NCBI GenBank assembly: GCA_913048385.1
Contig: CAJWVZ010000002.1
Location: 124,001 to 188,000, forward strand
DNA: 64,000 nt
Reading direction: 5' to 3'
From: an uncultured Gammaproteobacteria bacterium
GTDB taxonomy: Bacteria; Pseudomonadota; Gammaproteobacteria; Pseudomonadales; Pseudohongiellaceae
How positions within the stretch are numbered: position 1 is the first letter of the stretch; every line of letters begins with the position of its first letter. This document shows positions 52,638 through 62,930 of this stretch, piece after piece. The notes beneath the pieces are model-generated. The model had not been told where the DNA came from. It made no database searches and saw nothing but the letters and a program-made list of their open reading frames with translations. The translations under genes and the position numbers were made by a program.

Positions 52638-53806
52638 CTCTTTATATCCATATCCCATGGTGTGAGAAAAAATGTCCGTACTGTGACTTTAACTCTCATA
52701 AGAAAACCGGCTCGCTCCCAGAAGCTGATTATATAAAAGCACTTTGTAATGATTTTGATCGGGATTTTGTATTTGCGAATAGAGTATCAGCAAAGTCAAA
52801 TCAAAGCATTACAGAACCACGCCAAATACAATCAATATTTATTGGTGGAGGGACGCCAAGTTTATTTGATCCATTATCAATAAAAACCTTACTTGAGCAC
52901 ATTAAAGCTAGAACGAATTATAGCCCTGAAATTGAGATCACATTGGAAGCGAACCCAGGAACTGCTGAAGCCGCTAAATTTGCTGGATATAAAGAAGCAG
53001 GCGTTAATCGTCTGTCAATCGGCGTTCAAAGTTTCGACGACAAAAAACTAAAAATACTAGGGCGACTTCATACCGGAACGCAAAGTCACAAGGCTATAAC
53101 GCTGGCTAAGGAAGCTGGCTTTAAAAATTATAATGTTGATATTATGCACACGCTCCCGGGTCAAACGGTAGCAGATGGACTCCGCGACCTTGAAACAGCT
53201 CTCGCATTTCAACCTCCTCATTTATCGTGGTATGAATTGACAATCGAACGTAACACTGTTTTTTATTCATTTCCTCCGACGCTACCTAACGAAACGATCG
53301 CTCAAGATCTATATGAATTAGGGAATCAAAAGCTAGATGCCAGGGGATTACGCCAATATGAAATCTCGGCGTATAGTACAAAAAATAGATCTTCCTCTCA
53401 TAATCTAAATTATTGGCAGTTTGGAGATTACCTTGGGATTGGTGCAGGTGCACATGGAAAAATATCATATAGTAATGGGGAAATATATCGGTCAGCCAAA
53501 AGAAAACAACCGGATAAATATCTAAAAAATTTCTTGGATCGCTCAACGTCCGCGAAAATAAATTGTGAATTTACGCTTATTGAGAGCGACCAAATTAGTA
53601 TTGAATTTTTATTGAACAATCTAAGATTACGTAAAGGCTTCACTATTGAGCTGTTTGAGCAGCGTACAAATTTATGTTTCTCTGAGATTTCTGCCAAGGT
53701 CGATCAAATGGTTTCAAAAGGACTAATGAGTAGAGTTGAGAACCACATAACAACTACGCCTGTCGGCTTTTATATGATCGATACAATACTTGAAGAGTTT
53801 TCGTAA
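52619..53806 (+). CDS. hemW: Radical SAM haem chaperone HemW
   Basis: [72 protein letters not shown]. Probable TTG start at 52619 with AGGAGG at 52602; ORF track start 52397 lies inside rdgB. Confidence 0.94.
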   Translation: [395 protein letters not shown]

Positions 53807-53828
53807 AATGCTTTTAGAGGGTGACAAA

Positions 53829-54164
53829 GTGAAACTATCTGAAATGGATACGGATTTTACCAAATTATCAATGAACCCTATTGCCGGAACAAAGTTAAAA
53901 CACGCTTTAAATGAAATTCCTAATTGGAAGCGATATAATGATGAAGAATCTTTTAAGTTAACTAGGACTTTTTACTTTGCAGATTTTAAAACCGCGTTTT
54001 TATTCGCAACAAAAGTAAGTGCGATTTCTGAGCTACAGAACCATCACCCAGTATTGTTAGTCAGATGGGGAAAGGTAGTTGTGAATTGGTGGTCCCATAA
54101 TTTAAAAGATTTGCACTTAAATGATTTTATAATGGCAGCAAAAACAGACTGTTTAATAGACTGA
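53829..54164 (+). CDS. 4a-hydroxytetrahydrobiopterin dehydratase (pterin carbinolamine dehydratase)-like
   Basis: ELQNHHPVLLVRWGKVVVNWWSHNLKDLHLNDFIMAAKTD matches the E-x3-HHP ... W-x-H ... D-x3-A pattern of the PCD family. Exact start uncertain. Confidence 0.8.
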   Translation: MKLSEMDTDFTKLSMNPIAGTKLKHALNEIPNWKRYNDEESFKLTRTFYFADFKTAFLFATKVSAISELQNHHPVLLVRWGKVVVNWWSHNLKDLHLNDFIMAAKTDCLID

Positions 54165-54204
54165 ATAATGCGTTTGAAAATACGCAAATATTTGTAATGA
54201 ATTT

Positions 54205-55572
54205 ATGAAAAATTACTCTAAAGACAAAAATACTTCTGCGAAAAAATCTAAATCCGTGAATAATCAGTCAATTGATTGGTTTAGAAATTCGACCCGCTAT
54301 ATAAACTCTCATCGCGGCTGTACATTTGTTATTGTTATAGAAGGAGAAGCATTTAACTCGCCATATTTTTCAGAATTAATTTCAGATCTTTCACTTCTTA
54401 AAAGCATTGGCGTGCGACTTGTTTTAGTTCATGGCGCAAGGCCACAAATTGCAAAGGCTTATAATCGTCGCGATAATGAAATAATTCATTATGAAGGTAT
54501 GCCGGTTACAAAAAAAGAGGAAATTGACAATATATCTGGAATTGTAGGCACGCTTTCGTCAAAGATAGACGCTATGTTTCTGTCAGGCCGGGCCGCAAAA
54601 TTGGATCAAAATAACGGGATTCGATTGATTAGAGGTAGTTTTCTTGTTGCAAAGCCCCTTGGAGTAAAAAACGGAATCGATTTTCAACAAACGGGGAAAG
54701 TGAGACATATACAGGTGGACTTATTACGCAAACAATTGGATAACGACTGCCTCTTGCTTCAATCCAATATCGGTTATTCTGTAACAGGTGAAGTCTTCAA
54801 TTTATGCGAAATAGAGATTGCAACGGAAATGGCAATCGCTCTGAAAGCTGAGAAAATGATAGTGATGACAGATTGCGACGGCGTAACAGATTCTCAAGGA
54901 GCCTTAATTGCGCACTTGGATCCGGATGAGAGCTCGCTTCATGCATCGAGAATGAAAAGCTCTAAAAATGATAAAGAGCATTTTTTCGGCAAGCAAATAG
55001 AGTACTCGGCTCGCGCTGTTCAATTCGGAGTAAATCGCACTCATATTATAAATTACTGTTCTGATGGGACACTTATCCGAGAACTTTTTACCCCAGAAGG
55101 TTGCGGATCTCTGATCAGTAAAGATGAGTCAAGCATACTTCGCGATGGCAGGATAAGTGACTCCTCAGAAATTTTAAATATAATTAAACCGCTCGAGGAA
55201 AAAGGTCTACTGATAAGTCGGTCAAAAAAATTTTTAGAGTCTGAAATAGATCATTTTCGAGTTATCGAGGTTGAGGGAGAGATTGTTGCCTGTGCGGCAC
55301 TTCATTTTGAGACTGATACATTAGCTGAGATCTCATGTATCGCAACCAGTGACAAGCATCAAAACAAAGGGCTGGGAAAGAGACTTTTAAATTCTTTAGA
55401 GTCGCAAGCAAAGAAGGCAGGGATAACTGAGATCTTTGTATTGACGACTGAGGCTGCTCATTGGTTCATCGAAAAAAATTTTAAAGAAGCATCCTTAAGA
55501 TCACTTCCCAAAAATCGTCAATTACTTTATGACTCTATACGTAAATCTAAGATTCTCCGGAAAAAAATATAA
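54205..55572 (+). CDS. argA: Amino-acid N-acetyltransferase (N-acetylglutamate synthase)
   Basis: AAK domain (LVLVHGARPQIAKAYNRR) plus GNAT domain (ISCIATSDKHQNKGLGKRLLNSLE). Confidence 0.95.
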   Translation: MKNYSKDKNTSAKKSKSVNNQSIDWFRNSTRYINSHRGCTFVIVIEGEAFNSPYFSELISDLSLLKSIGVRLVLVHGARPQIAKAYNRRDNEIIHYEGMPVTKKEEIDNISGIVGTLSSKIDAMFLSGRAAKLDQNNGIRLIRGSFLVAKPLGVKNGIDFQQTGKVRHIQVDLLRKQLDNDCLLLQSNIGYSVTGEVFNLCEIEIATEMAIALKAEKMIVMTDCDGVTDSQGALIAHLDPDESSLHASRMKSSKNDKEHFFGKQIEYSARAVQFGVNRTHIINYCSDGTLIRELFTPEGCGSLISKDESSILRDGRISDSSEILNIIKPLEEKGLLISRSKKFLESEIDHFRVIEVEGEIVACAALHFETDTLAEISCIATSDKHQNKGLGKRLLNSLESQAKKAGITEIFVLTTEAAHWFIEKNFKEASLRSLPKNRQLLYDSIRKSKILRKKI

Positions 55573-55582
55573 TAAATACAAC

Positions 55583-56119
55583 TTACCCTACAGAATTACT
55601 CTGTTGCTTACGAGTTAAGTGGCAAATACTGTAATCGAATTCACTTTGAGAGTTAGCTGGATAATTTTCGCGACTTACTTCTGTCCACTCTTCATCATTA
55701 AACCCTTCTAGAAAAGTATCTCCAGGAACCTCAGCATGAACGCGTGTAAGGAAAAACTCATCTGCAAGTGGCATTGCTTCGGCATAAACCCTCGCGCCAC
55801 CGATTATAAAGACCTTCCCAGCGTTTGAAACTTTGCACTCAGCTCTGGCTATTGAAATTGCCTCTGTTAAATTAGGGACCACAATAGTTCCCTCGGCCAG
55901 TAGGCTTATTCGGCTACTTATTACGATATTAACGCGGTTGGGAAGGGGTCGACCAATTGATTCCCACGTGTTTCGACCCATGATAATACAATGCCCAGTG
56001 GTAACTCGGCGGAAATTCTTAAGATCTTCTGAAAGATGCCATGGTAATTTATTATCTTTACCAATAGAAAGGTTTCTGGCCATGGCACAAATTAAAGCTA
56101 TGTTCATATCGAGTAACAT
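55583..56119 (-). CDS. folA: Dihydrofolate reductase
   Basis: IALICAMARNLSIGKDNKLPWHLSEDLKNFRRVTTGHCIIMGRNTWESIGRPLPNRVNIVIS, VFIIGGARVYAEAMPLADEFFLT. Confidence 0.96.
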   Translation of the reverse strand: MLLDMNIALICAMARNLSIGKDNKLPWHLSEDLKNFRRVTTGHCIIMGRNTWESIGRPLPNRVNIVISSRISLLAEGTIVVPNLTEAISIARAECKVSNAGKVFIIGGARVYAEAMPLADEFFLTRVHAEVPGDTFLEGFNDEEWTEVSRENYPANSQSEFDYSICHLTRKQQSNSVG

Positions 56120-56137
56120 CTTGTGGTGAGATCAATA

Positions 56138-56989
56138 TTATACTGCAAAAGGATAAGTTATTGCTGGGTGGCACTGATAGCCTTCCACAGAAAAGTCATC
56201 CAAAGTGACCCAGCTCTCAAGGTCCTCAATAGTTTTTATCTCACTATTAAGGGTGAGACGTGGTGACTCAAATGGCTCACGCTTCAATTGCTCGTTTCGC
56301 ATCAAGTCAAGTTGGTCCTCATAAATATGTGCATTTACAATCTTGTGATACGCGGTACCCGGGACATGACCTGTGAGCTGCGCTACTAAAGCAAGCAATA
56401 CAAAAACTTGTATTTGATTGAAATTTAATCCTAAAGGCACATCGCAAGACCGTTGGTAACTCGTTAAGTTAAGAGTATTACCAATTAAAGAAAAGGTATG
56501 AGTATGCATACATGGCCGTAAACAACCTAACTCAAACTCACCTGGATTATAAAATGTTAATATCTCACCACGATCATCAACACCTAAAGATAGGTTTCTG
56601 ATGATCTTCTTGAGTTGATCTATTGAACCTCCATTCGGTTTTGCCCAAGACCTTCCCTGAACACCATAAACTCTACCCATGTCATCCTCGCCCTTTCGGT
56701 GAGGATTAGCGAGCCATTCAGGATTTTTGTTAGCATTTAGGTCCCAAGACTTGGTACCGAGCTTACGAAAATCAGCAGCGCTATCGTACCCTCGGAGATA
56801 TCCGAGCAACTCAGCAATTGCTGCCTTCCAATAACTTTTACGCGTAGTTATAAGCGGAAACTTATTAGCACCGACTGAGTATTCAAAATCCGCATTTATA
56901 ACTGTCAAGCATTTCTTTCCTGTGCGCTTGTTATTAATCCACGTACCTTCATTAACAATGCGATGGCAAAGATCTAAATACTGCTGCAT
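56138..56989 (-). CDS. thyA: Thymidylate synthase
   Basis: [64 protein letters not shown]. Confidence 0.96.
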   Translation of the reverse strand: MQQYLDLCHRIVNEGTWINNKRTGKKCLTVINADFEYSVGANKFPLITTRKSYWKAAIAELLGYLRGYDSAADFRKLGTKSWDLNANKNPEWLANPHRKGEDDMGRVYGVQGRSWAKPNGGSIDQLKKIIRNLSLGVDDRGEILTFYNPGEFELGCLRPCMHTHTFSLIGNTLNLTSYQRSCDVPLGLNFNQIQVFVLLALVAQLTGHVPGTAYHKIVNAHIYEDQLDLMRNEQLKREPFESPRLTLNSEIKTIEDLESWVTLDDFSVEGYQCHPAITYPFAV

Positions 56990-57028
56990 AAAACCCTCTG
57001 CGAGAAGCCGCGACCAATTTAATTAAGC

Positions 57029-57817
57029 TTAAACCTGATGATTTCTCAAAGCCGAAATGTATAACAGAATCATTCCGACAAGGATAAGTGGAATAGAAAG
57101 CAACTGCCCTTGCGTCATCCAATCCCACGCTACAAAACCTAAATTAGCATCTGGCTGCCGAAAAAACTCTACGGCAAACCTAAAGGTACCGTACAGCAGT
57201 GCAAACAAGCCAGAAACAGCATATCTTGGGCGTGGTTTCGTTGAAAACAAAAAAAGAATACCAAACATCACAATCCCCTCTAGGCCAAACTGATACAGCT
57301 GTGAAGGGTGCCTTGCAAGTGCGTCAACTTGCGGAAAAACCATTCCCCATGGCAAGTCAGTCGGCCGACCCCAAAGCTCGCCGTTTATAAAATTTCCAAT
57401 ACGACCAGCACCCAAACCAAACGGCACCAGCGGAGCGACGAAATCAAGTACAAAAAAATAGGGCATACTGACTCGGCGTGAAAAAAAATAAATAGCAAGC
57501 ATTACACCTAACAGCCCGCCGTGGAATGACATACCGCCTTCCCAAACGCGAAATAACCAAAGCGGATCCTGTATAAATCTATCAAAATTATAAAAAAAGA
57601 CTGAGCCCAAGCGTCCTCCGAGCACAACTCCAAGAGCTCCATAAAAAACCAAATCAGATAATTGTTCATCCGACCAATTTATAACACCTTGGCGACATCG
57701 ATAACGAGCAAGCCAATAGAACCCAGCAAAAGCAAGAATATACATCAGTCCATACCACTGAACACTCAAGGGCCCGAGAGAAAATGCAACGGGATCCAGC
57801 TGAGGATGAATAAGCAT
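57029..57817 (-). CDS. lgt: Prolipoprotein diacylglyceryl transferase
   Basis: [73 protein letters not shown]. Confidence 0.97.
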   Translation of the reverse strand: MLIHPQLDPVAFSLGPLSVQWYGLMYILAFAGFYWLARYRCRQGVINWSDEQLSDLVFYGALGVVLGGRLGSVFFYNFDRFIQDPLWLFRVWEGGMSFHGGLLGVMLAIYFFSRRVSMPYFFVLDFVAPLVPFGLGAGRIGNFINGELWGRPTDLPWGMVFPQVDALARHPSQLYQFGLEGIVMFGILFLFSTKPRPRYAVSGLFALLYGTFRFAVEFFRQPDANLGFVAWDWMTQGQLLSIPLILVGMILLYISALRNHQV

Positions 57818-57951
57818 AAATGAGCACCTAAGTGGTTTGTAAACATGGTTAGACTTGACGTGTAAGGTTATAGAATTTCAAGCCGACTTAACAGACCTTT
57901 TAAATCCTACCGACTGAGTTATACTCTTGTTTTACAGAATGATCCGCATGT

Positions 57952-58764
57952 ATGTGTATAATTACTTTGCAATTTGAACCCACAGGTTCGCATCCACTAC
58001 TGGTGTCAGCCAACAGAGACGAATTTTTCTGCCGCCCAAGTGAAATAGCTCATGTTTGGAAAAAAAGCTCAATAATCGCTGGCAAGGATTTGCAAGGAGG
58101 CGGAACATGGCTTGGGGCGACTTTTTCAGGTAGGTTCGCAGCCGTAACAAATTTTCCAGCACACAAAGCCCTCCCCAGCGCTTCGATTGTTTCGCGAGGC
58201 ACGCTTGTAACTGAATTCCTAATCAGTTCACTTTCACCCGAAAATTACGCCTCTAAAGTATCAAGGGACATAGGAAAGTATGAGGGCTTCAACCTGATAT
58301 TTGGGGATCGTCAATCACTTTTTTATATTACAAACGCACGTCCGGGAGTAGAGAAATTAAACCCGGGAATTTATAGCTTATCCAACAGCTTCTTAGATCG
58401 TACGTGCCCGAGATCTCTGAATGCAGTCACAAAATTCAGTCAAATATCGAAACTAAATATAACAACTGACGTGTTAGTTAACACAATGCGAGACAATAGC
58501 GAACTCGGAGCCTCGAGCCCTTCGAGGCAAAAAAATGATGGCGAGAGGGCAAGCTCGGCCATTTCCTCATCTATTTTCATGAAAGCAATTCCCATGAAAA
58601 ATAAAGAAACAACTTCATACTATGGCACTGTATCAACAACTGCATTGATTATCGCAAAAAACGGTGACACAATTTTTCGCGAGGACCGATACCAAAAAAA
58701 TGGTAAAACAAAAGCCCGCAGCCTAGTAAAATTTCAATTAACGAAGGTAAAACAATCAGTTTAA
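57952..58764 (+). CDS. NRDE (TANGO2-like) family protein
   Basis: MCIITLQFEPTGSHPLLVSANRDEFFCRPSEIAHVW, GGGTWLGATFSGRFAAVTNF. Confidence 0.93.
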   Translation: MCIITLQFEPTGSHPLLVSANRDEFFCRPSEIAHVWKKSSIIAGKDLQGGGTWLGATFSGRFAAVTNFPAHKALPSASIVSRGTLVTEFLISSLSPENYASKVSRDIGKYEGFNLIFGDRQSLFYITNARPGVEKLNPGIYSLSNSFLDRTCPRSLNAVTKFSQISKLNITTDVLVNTMRDNSELGASSPSRQKNDGERASSAISSSIFMKAIPMKNKETTSYYGTVSTTALIIAKNGDTIFREDRYQKNGKTKARSLVKFQLTKVKQSV

Positions 58765-58815
58765 AAAAGTAAAAACAATTTACTCTCTGAGCGGCACTTG
58801 GCTTGAACGCCACTT

Positions 58816-59310
58816 TTAATTAACAAAGGTCTCTAACGAACTTGATAGTTGTTCCAAAGCTTCCTTGTAAACCTCTCTTTTAAAAGAAACCACTTTTTCA
58901 AGAGGATACCAATAATCAACCCAACGCCAATCATCGAATTCTGGCTCGCTATTACAGTCGAGCTTAATACTTTCTTCAGGGCTTCGTAAACCAAGTAAAA
59001 ACCATTTTTGTTTTTGACCTATGCATACCGGTTTAGAGTTCGCTAGATCATTTCGACGGATATATTGCTCGGGCAAATCGTAGTACAACCACTTATTGGT
59101 CTGATGCAGCAACGTAACATCACCTTCGTCAAGCCCAACCTCCTCTTTGAGTTCACGAAATACAGCCTTCTCAATCGTCTCGTCTTTTTTTACTCCGCCT
59201 TGAGGAAACTGCCATGAGCTTTGTCCGATCCGTTTAGCCCAAAGAACTTTTCCAATTTTATTGCAAACTATAATTCCTACATTTGCTCTGTAGCCTTCTG
59301 AGTCGATCAC
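58816..59310 (-). CDS. rppH: RNA pyrophosphohydrolase
   Basis: YRANVGIIVCNKIGKVLWAKRIGQSSWQFPQGGVKKDETIEKAVFRELKEEVGLDEGDV (Nudix box). Confidence 0.96.
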   Translation of the reverse strand: MIDSEGYRANVGIIVCNKIGKVLWAKRIGQSSWQFPQGGVKKDETIEKAVFRELKEEVGLDEGDVTLLHQTNKWLYYDLPEQYIRRNDLANSKPVCIGQKQKWFLLGLRSPEESIKLDCNSEPEFDDWRWVDYWYPLEKVVSFKREVYKEALEQLSSSLETFVN

Positions 59311-59493
59311 AATATGGCCTTGTTTTGCTTATCGAATTTCATTGAATCATAAAAAGCCAAAAGCATGCAATGACTCAACAAAATTTATGTCGGTTTTATT
59401 GCGCGCTATCAAGGTGTTACCCCCACCTTTCCATTCTGAGTTACAATACCGAAAGGCTTTTTGTATTCAAAATGCTTAGCAAGCAGGAAAAAG

Positions 59494-60195
59494 ATGATTA
59501 AAAAAAATGCATCAAGGTCAAAGTCTAGATTAGTTTTATTCGATCTAGACAACACTCTTTTAAATGGTGACAGCGATCATGAATGGGGAGAATTCCTGAT
59601 CCGTAAGGGTTTGGTAGATGAAAAAAAGCATCGTATGCAAAACGATATTTTTTACGAGCAATATCAGAATAGTATTTTAGATATTAACGAGTACGTCCTT
59701 TTTACACTAAAGCCGGTTTTGAAACTTAATCATTCACAACTCAGTTTCATGCATACCGAGTTTATGTCTTCCTCGATAAAGCCCTTAATTCTCTCCCAAG
59801 CGCGTTCACTCGTGAATGATCACTTAAAAGCGAATGACTTCTGTATCATCATTACAGCAACAAACGAGTACATAGCGGCGCCTATTGCCGAAGAGTTTAA
59901 GGTCAATCATTTTTTTGGCACTTCTCTCGTAACGTACTCTCGAGAAAAAGAATTTTTTTATACCGGTGAGATTTTAGGAACACCATGTTATCAGCATGGG
60001 AAGGTAGAGAAAATAAAGCAATGGCTAAAATTTAGGGACGATTTTAACCTGTCGGACAGTATTTTTTATAGTGACTCCATAAACGATCTGCCTTTGTTAG
60101 AACAAGTAAGCACCCCCATAGTAATCGATGGTGACCAGAAACTTATTAAAATCGCAGACGAACGCGGGTGGGAACAGAAATCGCTTCGAAATTAA
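59494..60195 (+). CDS. HAD-IB family hydrolase (SerB-like)
   Basis: LVLFDLDNTLLNGDSDHEWGEFLI, IIITATNEYIAAPIAEEF, FYSDSINDLPLLEQVSTPIVI; next to rppH. Probable ATG start at 59494. Confidence 0.9.
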   Translation: MIKKNASRSKSRLVLFDLDNTLLNGDSDHEWGEFLIRKGLVDEKKHRMQNDIFYEQYQNSILDINEYVLFTLKPVLKLNHSQLSFMHTEFMSSSIKPLILSQARSLVNDHLKANDFCIIITATNEYIAAPIAEEFKVNHFFGTSLVTYSREKEFFYTGEILGTPCYQHGKVEKIKQWLKFRDDFNLSDSIFYSDSINDLPLLEQVSTPIVIDGDQKLIKIADERGWEQKSLRN

Positions 60196-60213
60196 TCTCC
60201 TTAATTAATATCA

Positions 60214-60729
60214 TCACTCAATCTCTATAATAAGATCATCAGCAAGTAGCTCTAGGTTTGTCTTCAATTTTTCGAAATCTAAATTCCTCGGATTCTTTAG
60301 GACGGCATCAAGTTTAAATAGAACGTCCCCCGACATCGGCGCTGCTTCACATACTGTAGCGAAAGACTCTACGTTCACACCCATTTGAGCCAAAGCCTGA
60401 GAAATCTCCATCACAATACCCGGCCTATCATTACCAACAATATTAATATTTAACAAATTGGGTTTAGAGTGCAGTCCCTCTCTCTCATCCGCGTCCCCGG
60501 ATTCAATTTGCAGATTAAAGGAGGTAGAAACGGCACGAAGTTCTTTGGCAAGGAGCTCGGCATTTGCATCATCCACGCTAACCCGAAAGATCCCTGCAAA
60601 TTTCCCAGCCAAATGAGACATATTGCTCTCAAGCCAGTTACCTGAATACTTCGAAACCACCACTGCTAGGTCTTCTATTAACCCAGGCTTATCATCCGCA
60701 ATGAGCGAAACAATTAAATAGCTTTTCAT
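60214..60729 (-). CDS. ACT-domain glycine cleavage regulator GcvR-like
   Basis: MKSYLIVSLIADDKPGLIEDLAVVVSKYSGNWLESNMSHLAGKFAGIFRV...NIVGNDRPGIVMEISQALAQMGVNVESFAT; two ACT domains. ORF extends to 60801 but overlaps upstream gene. Confidence 0.9.
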   Translation of the reverse strand: MKSYLIVSLIADDKPGLIEDLAVVVSKYSGNWLESNMSHLAGKFAGIFRVSVDDANAELLAKELRAVSTSFNLQIESGDADEREGLHSKPNLLNINIVGNDRPGIVMEISQALAQMGVNVESFATVCEAAPMSGDVLFKLDAVLKNPRNLDFEKLKTNLELLADDLIIEIE

Positions 60730-60758
60730 AACAAATGCTTCAGGAGCAAAGATAATTA

Positions 60759-61943
60759 TTAAATCGTCAGCGTTCTTGGAAACTGCGCAAAATCCTCCCA
60801 ATAAGTTACTTGCTCTGGCATGTCTTCCAAAGTAGGTTGAACATTACCGTCAATATCAGTCACTCTTGACACAATTTTGTGCTCTCCGCTTGCTGGGTTC
60901 TCCCAATTCAACGAGAAAAGTTTCCAAGCATATTTTGTGGATCGCGGATTAATTTCTGCACGTTGCCAAGGACCCTCATCAACTTTTACTTCGACACTCT
61001 CTAGAGGCGTACCATTGTTAAGAACGAACCCCTGAATTTTATAAGATCCGGCAGCCTCAACGACGCGGACGATCGAAGACTTTAAGTTCATTTCGCTTAC
61101 TGAATTTTCTACCCATCGTTCGACGCCACCAACGTTATCTTTTTTCAAAGTAACGTAATCCCTTCCCATGAATTTGCCCATATAGCGGGTACTCTGGACG
61201 TGAATCTGAGTTAACCATTTCACATTTGCTACACCATACCAGCCGGGCACAATAAGCCGCACAGGCTTACCGTGGTAGTGAGGCAATGGCTCGCCATTCA
61301 TTTCATACGCCAACATATTTTCTGGGCGAAACGCGTCCTCAATGGACAAGGCCCTAGCAAAGGACTTATCTATTTCCTGCTCTCTAATCGTTTCTTTAGC
61401 CATATCGGCGCCAAAAAAAACAACCTCTTTTGCTCCCTCTTGTATTCCTGCTTCTTCCAAAAGCCGCCGGAGGGTAACTCCTCTCCAGCGCGCGTTGCCA
61501 ATTAAACCCTGGAATAGGCGTCGCCCGTTCCCGCCGCATTCAAACCCAACTTGTTGCTCAAATACATCCCGCTGTTCTAAATCTTCAAGCGACAGTTCAA
61601 TCTCTTTATCAACCATCCCAGTGACGCGTAAACGCCAACTTGTATTATCAATTTCAGGTTGACCATAATGCTGCACTAAATAAAAATCTTCATTATTGGT
61701 GAAGTAGCTGTCAATCTCTCGAGTATCGAGATAATGAACTGCGTTAGGCCTTACAGGACCAACCCGAAAGGTGTCCGGGACGTCTGTGAACGGTACCAAT
61801 CTCTCTCCCTGTGCTAATGCCGGGAAAACAAAACTCGGGAGAGCTGCAACGCTGGCCGCAAACGCTGAGCCACCAACAGCACTTTTTAGCAAGTCTCGCC
61901 GGCTTTTATCCTGCACATTTTCACTGTCATTATCAGAGCTCAT
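60759..61943 (-). CDS. Sulfite oxidase/dehydrogenase family molybdopterin protein (SoxC-like), TAT-exported
   Basis: Twin-arginine SRRDLLKSAVGGSAFAASVAALPSF; VGFECGGNGR active-site Cys region; MLAYEMNGEPLPHYHGKPVRLIVPGWYGVANVKWL; C-terminal Mo-co dimerisation domain. Confidence 0.92.
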   Translation of the reverse strand: MSSDNDSENVQDKSRRDLLKSAVGGSAFAASVAALPSFVFPALAQGERLVPFTDVPDTFRVGPVRPNAVHYLDTREIDSYFTNNEDFYLVQHYGQPEIDNTSWRLRVTGMVDKEIELSLEDLEQRDVFEQQVGFECGGNGRRLFQGLIGNARWRGVTLRRLLEEAGIQEGAKEVVFFGADMAKETIREQEIDKSFARALSIEDAFRPENMLAYEMNGEPLPHYHGKPVRLIVPGWYGVANVKWLTQIHVQSTRYMGKFMGRDYVTLKKDNVGGVERWVENSVSEMNLKSSIVRVVEAAGSYKIQGFVLNNGTPLESVEVKVDEGPWQRAEINPRSTKYAWKLFSLNWENPASGEHKIVSRVTDIDGNVQPTLEDMPEQVTYWEDFAQFPRTLTI

Positions 61944-62337
61944 AGATTTCCCCTATTTTTCAGTAATTTACTAGTTGAAAGCATGGCTGCAAAGTCATAG
62001 CGTTCATAATTAGGTTAGTAAAAAACTATTCGTGCAAGTAATAGTTTTAGGCCCCAAGAGTAACATCACTATCACTTCATGCGCTAGCTGAAAAGAAAGC
62101 TGAGCTCAACAAGCGGCAAACAAATAAGATGAATTAAATATTCCAGCTTGAAGCCCAATCTGATACGTCAATGGGTTTATTTCAAGTATGCCCGAGCCTA
62201 GCTTGGGTCTTAAGATTCCGATATAATAAGCTCGATTGACTCTATCATTCACGCTTAAAAAATTGCGCATAAAAAAGCCGGCACCCAAAAAGGTTCTCAT
62301 TTTTTGGCCTTCATTAACAAATTAGGATTAGATTTCA

Positions 62338-62511
62338 ATGGCTAACAAACCAAAAAAAGAAGCTGTTGCAAGTAGCAAAGAGGATTTGGCGTCTCAAGTA
62401 GAAGAATTTTTAAAAAACGGCGGTAAAGTGCAACAAATTCCATCCGGAGTGAGTGGGCAGACTACGACTAGCGGGCCTCGTCAAATTGTTCTAAGCCACA
62501 AAACTAGCTGA
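62338..62511 (+). CDS. Small SutA-like protein (57 aa) with EEFLxxGGKVQQI motif
   Basis: MANKPKKEAVASSKEDLASQVEEFLKNGGKVQQIPSGVSGQTTTSGPRQIVLSHKTS; charged N-terminus then FLKNGGKVQ as in SutA-type proteins. Too short for the ORF track. Confidence 0.65.
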   Translation: MANKPKKEAVASSKEDLASQVEEFLKNGGKVQQIPSGVSGQTTTSGPRQIVLSHKTS

Positions 62512-62517
62512 GGTTAA

Positions 62518-62874
62518 ATGGCGAAGTTGTTGTTTCACCTGCGAGACGTTCCGAACGATGAGCGAGACGAAGTTAACGCTTTGCTTATCAGCAATAGTAT
62601 CAACTATTATGAAACCACGTCTGGCAATTGGGGGCTTTCGGTTCCTGCTTTATGGGTAAAAACAGAGGCGGAGTATCATCGTGCTCGCCTTTTAATAAAC
62701 GACTACCAAACTAAACGATCACTTCGCGTTCGCCAAGATCTTTTATATAAAAATGATCTCCGCAGCAACACTACTTTTTGGGAAAACCTGAAGACTTCCC
62801 CCGTCCATCACCTGCTAATCTTGCTAGCAATTGCTTTAATAACCTCATTTTCAATAACAATTTTCCCCCACTGA
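62518..62874 (+). CDS. DUF6164-like small membrane protein
   Basis: MAKLLFHLRDVPNDERDEVNALLISNSINYYETTSGNWGLSVPALWVKTEAEYHRARLLINDYQ; one C-terminal TM. Confidence 0.72.
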   Translation: MAKLLFHLRDVPNDERDEVNALLISNSINYYETTSGNWGLSVPALWVKTEAEYHRARLLINDYQTKRSLRVRQDLLYKNDLRSNTTFWENLKTSPVHHLLILLAIALITSFSITIFPH

Positions 62875-62895
62875 TTACCAACTTTTAAATCCTTC

Positions 62896-62924
62896 TTTAC
62901 ACCTCGCATGCACTACGCTATAAA
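62896..62924 (+). promoter_or_regulatory. Predicted sigma70-type promoter
   Basis: TTTACA - 17 nt - TATAAA; 5/6 match in each hexamer, optimal spacing; expected start near 62931. Confidence 0.65.
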
Positions 62925-62930
62925 TACTAC

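Noticed and set aside
62012-62337. Non-coding stretch upstream of the SutA-like ORF, checked for tRNA-like or other RNA folds
   Set aside because: No tRNA cloverleaf, T-loop consensus or terminator found; treated as ordinary intergenic DNA.
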